Shown here: piece by piece, positions 60,001-64,000 of the stretch
Numbering within the stretch: position 1 is the first letter of the stretch
Layout of the letters: each line of letters begins with the position of its first letter
NCBI RefSeq assembly: GCF_041200175.1
Contig: NZ_CP165727.1
Coordinates: 496,001-560,000 of the forward strand
Length of the DNA stretch: 64,000 bases
DNA from: Streptomyces sp. R33
GTDB taxonomy: Bacteria > Actinomycetota > Actinomycetes > Streptomycetales > Streptomycetaceae
Direction: 5' to 3'
Position numbers and translations under genes: made by a program
Notes under the pieces: model-generated
The model's database searches: none
Told to the model about the DNA's origin: nothing
What the model saw: the letters and a program-made list of their open reading frames with translations, nothing else

Positions 60001-62235
60001 ATGACGAAGCAGCAGTCCTCACCCGACACCGCCAAGAACGAGCTGCCGGGCAAGCCCGGCCCGAAGTCACCGCCTCTGCTCGAGCCGACGGAGCCCGCGC
60101 AACCCCTTCCCCCGAAGCCCGACCAGGACGGCCCCGAAACGGTGGGTCCGACCGGGCAGGCGACGGGGGCGGACCAGGCGCGCGTGGCGCAGAGCGGCGC
60201 CCACCTGACCACGGCCCAAGGCACGCGTCTGCCCGACACCGATCACTCCTTGAAGGCCGGAGCACGCGGCCCGGTGCTGCTGCAGGACCACCACCTGCGC
60301 GAGAAGATCACGCATTTCGACCACGAGCGGATCCCGGAGCGGGTCGTCCACGCGCGTGGTGCCGCCGCTCACGGCGTCTTCCAGGGCTACGGAACGGCCG
60401 GCGAGGTGTCGAAGGCCGCGTTCCTCGCCAAGGACGTGGAGACACCCGTGTTCGTCCGGTTCTCCACCGTCCTCGGCTCACGCGGCTCGGCAGACACCGT
60501 GCGCGACACACGTGGCTTCGCGACGAAGTTCTACACCCACGAAGGTACGTTCGACCTGGTGGGCAACAACATCCCCGTGTTCTTCATCCAGGACGCCGTC
60601 AAGTTCCCCGACGTCATCCACGCAGGAAAGCCCCACCCGGACCGCGAGATCCCGCAGGCGCAGAGCGCGCACGACACGTTCTGGGACTTCGTTTCCCTGC
60701 ACACCGAAGCCACCCACCACACCCTGTGGAACATGTCCGACCGGGGCATCCCGAGGTCGTTCCGGATGATGGAGGGCTTTGGAGTACACACCTTCCGGCT
60801 GGTCAACGCGGCCGACGAGAGCACGCTCGTGAAGTTCCACTGGAAGCCGAAGCTCGGCGTGCACTCCCTGGTCTGGGAGGAAGCACAGATGATCAGCGGA
60901 ACGGACCCCGACTTCCACCGCCGCGACCTCTACGACGCCATCGAGGCCGGCGCCTTCCCCCAGTGGGAACTCGGCATCCAGGTCTTCCCCGACACCCCGG
61001 AACAGACCTTCGAAGGCATCGACCTCCTCGACCCCACCAAGATCGTGCCGGAGGAGCTCTCACCCGTTCAGCCCATCGGGCTGATGACCCTGAACGCCAA
61101 CACCAAGAACTATTTCGCCGAGACCGAGCAGGTCGCCTTCCACCCCGGCCACCTGGTCCCCGGCATCGACGTCACCGACGACCCGCTGCTCGCCGGCCGG
61201 CTCTTCTCCTACCTCGACACCCAGATCAGCCGACTCGGCGGGCCGAACTTCGGCCAGATCCCGATCAACCGGCCGCACGCCCCGGTCAACGACATGCTGC
61301 GCGACGGCATGCACCAGAGCGCCGTCCACACCGGCGTCGCCCCCTACCGGCCCAACAGCCTCGACGGCGGCTGCCCCTTCCTCGCCGGAGCCGACACGGC
61401 CGCCTTCATCGAAGTACCCGTCACCGTTCCCGAGGCGACGAAGGTCCGTGAGGCACCGGCCTCGTTCTCGGACCACTTCACCCAGCCGCGTCTCTTCTGG
61501 CTGAGCATGACCCCGCCCGAGCGCGAGCACATCATCGCCGCCTACACCTTCGAACTGAACGAGTGCTACGAACAGGCGATCAAAGAACGCACCCTGAAGG
61601 TGCTGGCGAACATCGATCCGCAGCTGTGCGAACAGGTCGCCGCGGGCCTCGGACTGCCGGCCCCCGCCGCCACCGTCCCGCTCGTCGCAGTCGAACCCAG
61701 CCCCGCCCTCTCCCAGATGGGCGGGACCTGGCCGACCGACGGCCGCGTGATCGGCATCGTCGCCGACGCCTCAGCCGACCTGGACGGCGTGAGGACCGCG
61801 CGGCAGGCCGCCCTGGACGCCGGTATAGTGCCCCTCGTCATCGCCCCGACCGGCGGCACCCTTGACGGCGACGACCCCCCGATCACCATTCAGCGAACCT
61901 TCGCCACCGCCCGATCCGTCGAATTCGACGCCCTCCTGCTGGCCGGAGCGCCCCAGGCAGGCGCGGACGCGTACGGTGCCCGCGACGCCAAGGCGGGCAC
62001 GGCCCAGCCCCCGGAGGCCCCCGACCCGCGTGTACTGCTGCTCCTCACCGAGGCGTACCGACATGGCAAGGCCATCGGCGGTTGGAACGGCGCGGAGCGA
62101 CTCCTCGAAACCGCCGGCATCACAGCAGCCGAACCCGGCATCGCCGTCGCCGACACCGCAACCGGGGTCCTGACAGCACTCACGACGGCGCTGGGCGAGC
62201 ACCGGGCCTGGGACCGGTTCCCCGCAGCTCTCTGA
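60001..62235 (+). CDS. katE: Large-subunit catalase (KatE/HPII type)
   Basis: The 744-residue product is a monofunctional large-subunit haem catalase that degrades hydrogen peroxide to water and oxygen. A Pro/Lys-rich N-terminal extension (1-70) is followed by the core: catalytic His117 in [12 protein letters not shown], the distal Asn in [19 protein letters not shown] near residue 190, and the proximal haem Tyr in [18 protein letters not shown] near residue 404. The flavodoxin/DJ-1-like C-terminal domain (about 575-740) shows it to be of the HPII clade. GGAG lies before the ATG. It may be transcribed with the flavodoxin-like gene upstream. Confidence 0.95.
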   Translation: MTKQQSSPDTAKNELPGKPGPKSPPLLEPTEPAQPLPPKPDQDGPETVGPTGQATGADQARVAQSGAHLTTAQGTRLPDTDHSLKAGARGPVLLQDHHLREKITHFDHERIPERVVHARGAAAHGVFQGYGTAGEVSKAAFLAKDVETPVFVRFSTVLGSRGSADTVRDTRGFATKFYTHEGTFDLVGNNIPVFFIQDAVKFPDVIHAGKPHPDREIPQAQSAHDTFWDFVSLHTEATHHTLWNMSDRGIPRSFRMMEGFGVHTFRLVNAADESTLVKFHWKPKLGVHSLVWEEAQMISGTDPDFHRRDLYDAIEAGAFPQWELGIQVFPDTPEQTFEGIDLLDPTKIVPEELSPVQPIGLMTLNANTKNYFAETEQVAFHPGHLVPGIDVTDDPLLAGRLFSYLDTQISRLGGPNFGQIPINRPHAPVNDMLRDGMHQSAVHTGVAPYRPNSLDGGCPFLAGADTAAFIEVPVTVPEATKVREAPASFSDHFTQPRLFWLSMTPPEREHIIAAYTFELNECYEQAIKERTLKVLANIDPQLCEQVAAGLGLPAPAATVPLVAVEPSPALSQMGGTWPTDGRVIGIVADASADLDGVRTARQAALDAGIVPLVIAPTGGTLDGDDPPITIQRTFATARSVEFDALLLAGAPQAGADAYGARDAKAGTAQPPEAPDPRVLLLLTEAYRHGKAIGGWNGAERLLETAGITAAEPGIAVADTATGVLTALTTALGEHRAWDRFPAAL

Positions 62236-62353
62236 CCTGCGCCGAATCCGGTCCGCTGGGAGGCTGCCGTCACCGCCGCGGCGCGGACAGGTGGCCCATC
62301 GACAGGCTGTCGGAGCGCACCTCGCAACAGGAGCGCCCCGGCTGACCTTCGTT

Positions 62354-62797
62354 TCAGGAGGCGGGCGGCTTCGCGGTGTGGTCCGGATGGTGGTGGGTGC
62401 GACGGATCGTTTTGAGGCGGGCCTCCAGGAGGTGCTCGCGCCCGCCGGCCAGCTCTTCGACGATGGCGCGTTCGATCGCGGCGAAGGGCTGGTGGTAGGT
62501 GGAGTTGTAGGCCTCGATGATCTGGAACGTCCAATGATCCGGGATGACGTTGCGGCCCACGAGCTCGCGCTCGACCCGGGCGGCCTGCTCCTCGTGGCCC
62601 GCCTCGCGCAGGAGCCGGACGGCGTCGCCGAGCTCGAAGTCCGCGGTCCCGGTCAGCTGGTGGAATCCGTAGAGGTGACCGCGGGCCCGCTCCGTCGTCT
62701 CCAGCGCCTTCGAGAGCGCGCCCAGGGCACGCAGTGTCTTCTCGTCGACGCCGTCGGGCACCTGGTGCTCCGGGTCCATCTCGCGATTGCTGTCCAT
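62354..62797 (-). CDS. Hypothetical helical protein
   Basis: The 147-residue product (MDSNREMDPEHQVPDGVDEK) is all-helical by pattern: TLRALGALSKALETTERARG, YGFHQLTGTADFELGDAVRL, LREAGHEEQAARVERELVGR and HLLEARLKTIRRTHHHPDH. Several His, Glu and Asp are arranged as in small four-helix bundles that may bind metal (ferritin- or haemerythrin-like), though no family could be assigned. The ATG at 62797 has GAAGAAGGG in front. The frame continues upstream to 63262 but that part is not coding. It is convergent with katE. Confidence 0.7.
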   Translation of the reverse strand: MDSNREMDPEHQVPDGVDEKTLRALGALSKALETTERARGHLYGFHQLTGTADFELGDAVRLLREAGHEEQAARVERELVGRNVIPDHWTFQIIEAYNSTYHQPFAAIERAIVEELAGGREHLLEARLKTIRRTHHHPDHTAKPPAS

Positions 62798-62991
62798 GGT
62801 GCCCTTCTTCCCGAAAGGCGCTTCGCCGAGCGATCGGTTGAGCCGTGCGGAGCAAGGACGGCGGCTGCTGCGCCCCATACGGCAATCGGCCCACCACGGG
62901 GGCGGCCGCCTGGCGGGCCGCCGCCATTGGGATGGTCTCCATCCGGCAGCGCGGCCCTGCCGCTCCGCTCGTGACCGGATGCCCGAAGGCG

Positions 62992-63216
62992 TCAGATGCC
63001 GCTGGTCCACACCTCGGGGCCGCCTCCCTCCCACCGGATCGGCCCGTCCTCGGACAGGTCCACGTCCTCCAGGCCGACCCGGCGCAGGAACTCCGAGACG
63101 TCTGCGGGCGTGAAGGCCCGGCCGAGGTCCGCGTCCACGCCGAGCGCGTGCACGGTGACCTTGCGCCCGCCTTGCGGCGACACGGGGTGGACAACGATCT
63201 CCGTCTGGTCCGTCAT
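62992..63216 (-). CDS. Hypothetical small protein
   Basis: The 74-residue product (MTDQTEIVVHPVSPQGGRKV) has an alpha/beta pattern: strand TEIVVHPVS, strand RKVTVHALGVDADLGRA, helix TPADVSEFLRRVGL and end GPIRWEGGGPEVW. It looks like a small real protein of a type common in streptomycetes. A CATTCT hexamer six bases before the ATG would suit a leaderless transcript. No family recognised. Confidence 0.6.
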   Translation of the reverse strand: MTDQTEIVVHPVSPQGGRKVTVHALGVDADLGRAFTPADVSEFLRRVGLEDVDLSEDGPIRWEGGGPEVWTSGI

Positions 63217-63849
63217 ACGACCAGAATGCGGCGGGCCGGCCCGTACGGCCTCCGGGGTTCACCCCTGCCTGCCGAACACCGATGCTGTGGCTCCGTACGC
63301 GCGTCTCGAGAGTTCCGCAGCTCGTGACGTCTCCTCAGAAAGCCTGCCGGCAGAGCGTTTGGGGGAAGGCAGCCGGGATACACGCGTGGATGCCGGAAGG
63401 TGCCACCTGCGGGTGGGGACCTTCCGGAGCGGGCCTCAGCCGCACGGCGACCCTCCCCGGCGTCAGCGGCCGGCCCGCCCGCACGACGGGCTGCCGCCCG
63501 GATCCGTACGGAACCCGGACGCCCCGGGTACCCGGTCCTCTCCCCGGCCGGGAACCCGGGCCCCTCCGGCCAACCCCCGACGACGGCGCTCATACCGCCG
63601 CCCCCGGGCAACGGACCCCCGCGGCAGCAGCCCGGCGCACTGCACAGCATGCGCTCCGGCATGGGGATCGGCTGCCGCGCGGGCGCCCGGCACCACCGCG
63701 GCCGCCGCGCCGGTTACTGGGCGACGCCGCCAGGCCTCGCCTCATCTGCCGCGGCCGTCCCGGCCATGCCCGGCCTGCGGACGGCCCTCATTCGGCCGGC
63801 GGGGCGGTGGCGTCGGCCCGTGCGTCCCGCACTGGCGCCCTGGCCCGTA
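63217..63849. other. Stretch without a convincing gene
   Basis: The 633 bases are rich in Pro/Arg/Gly codons in all frames. Open frames exist on both strands, but none has composition or motifs of a known protein. No RNA gene, repeat or terminator could be identified. Confidence 0.4.
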
Positions 63850-64000
63850 CTACGGCCTGCCCAACGGAGCCGCCGGCAGGCCGTCCTGCGCGGCGCGCGG
63901 TGCCGGCAGCACCCCCGGCAGCGTCCAGGTGTAGACGTCCGGGGAGAAGGCGTGCAGACGCTTGACGAGTCTGGCGGTCGACCAGGGCCAGCAGAAGGTG
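63850..64000 (-). CDS. C-terminal end of a possible gene cut by the right edge
   Basis: The minus frame from the right edge reads WSTARLVKRLHAFSPDVYTW, then TLPGVLPAPRAAQDGL and ends in LGRP followed by TAG. Its composition is protein-like. If real, the rest of the gene lies beyond the window. No family can be given from about 50 residues. Confidence 0.35.
   Translation of the reverse strand, partial: TFCWPWSTARLVKRLHAFSPDVYTWTLPGVLPAPRAAQDGLPAAPLGRP

Overview
The window is very GC-rich DNA with actinobacterial gene style: GTG/TTG starts, frequent ATGA/GTGA start-stop overlaps, leaderless-looking -10 boxes, a conservon, PaoABC- and Xdh-type molybdenum hydroxylases, DUF3618/holin-like/DUF4235 stress genes and a SpoIIE/PAS/GAF phosphatase. 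Together these point to Streptomyces or a close relative. The many decayed genes and few core functions suggest an accessory part of the chromosome, perhaps an arm. No rRNA, tRNA, CRISPR array, insertion sequence or phage module was recognised.

Layout. 1-6.1 kb: a membrane protein cut by the left edge, two lipoproteins, a PlsC-like acyltransferase, and a flavin amine oxidase with an APC permease (amine uptake and oxidation). 6.3-12.8 kb: a decayed serine hydrolase, a ParE/RelE-like toxin with its upstream partner, a SnoaL-like protein, a tautomerase, a LysR regulator diverging from an alpha/beta hydrolase, and small unknowns. 12.9-16.7 kb: a PaoABC-like aldehyde oxidoreductase operon. 17.2-17.9 kb: a ribosome-inactivating-protein-like gene with altered catalytic positions. 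18.2-24.2 kb: PoxB-like pyruvate oxidase, membrane-anchored FMN glutamate-synthase-like protein, MscS channel, tiny membrane protein and a membrane-tethered Mrr-like nuclease. 24.3-31.9 kb: SpoIIE phosphatase, TrmB/LuxR-type regulator and a large secreted subtilase. 32.4-37.3 kb: xdhA-xdhB-xdhC. 37.3-41.3 kb: amidase remnant, Ser/Thr kinase and secreted beta-helix protein. 41.4-44.4 kb: FabV enoyl reductase with a coupled small ORF, an N-terminally truncated imine-reductase-like gene and an ANTAR/DUF5133 regulator. 44.6-49.5 kb: a molybdopterin oxidoreductase without the usual N-terminal cysteines, then small stress-type genes. 50.1-55.6 kb: MurE paralogue and conservon cvnABCD. 55.8-64 kb: GNAT, a broken mycothione-reductase-like gene, holin/DUF3618/DUF4235 operon, CorA, flavodoxin-like protein, KatE catalase and small unknowns.

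Themes. Three molybdenum enzymes occur within about 34 kb, with only one visible XdhC-type maturation factor. Redox and envelope-stress functions dominate. At least seven genes are in clear decay, each still carrying recognisable family motifs, which indicates active gene turnover. The most unusual items are the RIP-like protein (catalytic Glu and Arg kept, both substrate-stacking Tyr positions replaced by Arg), the cysteine-free molybdopterin oxidoreductase, the membrane-tethered Mrr-like nuclease, and FabV in an actinomycete context.
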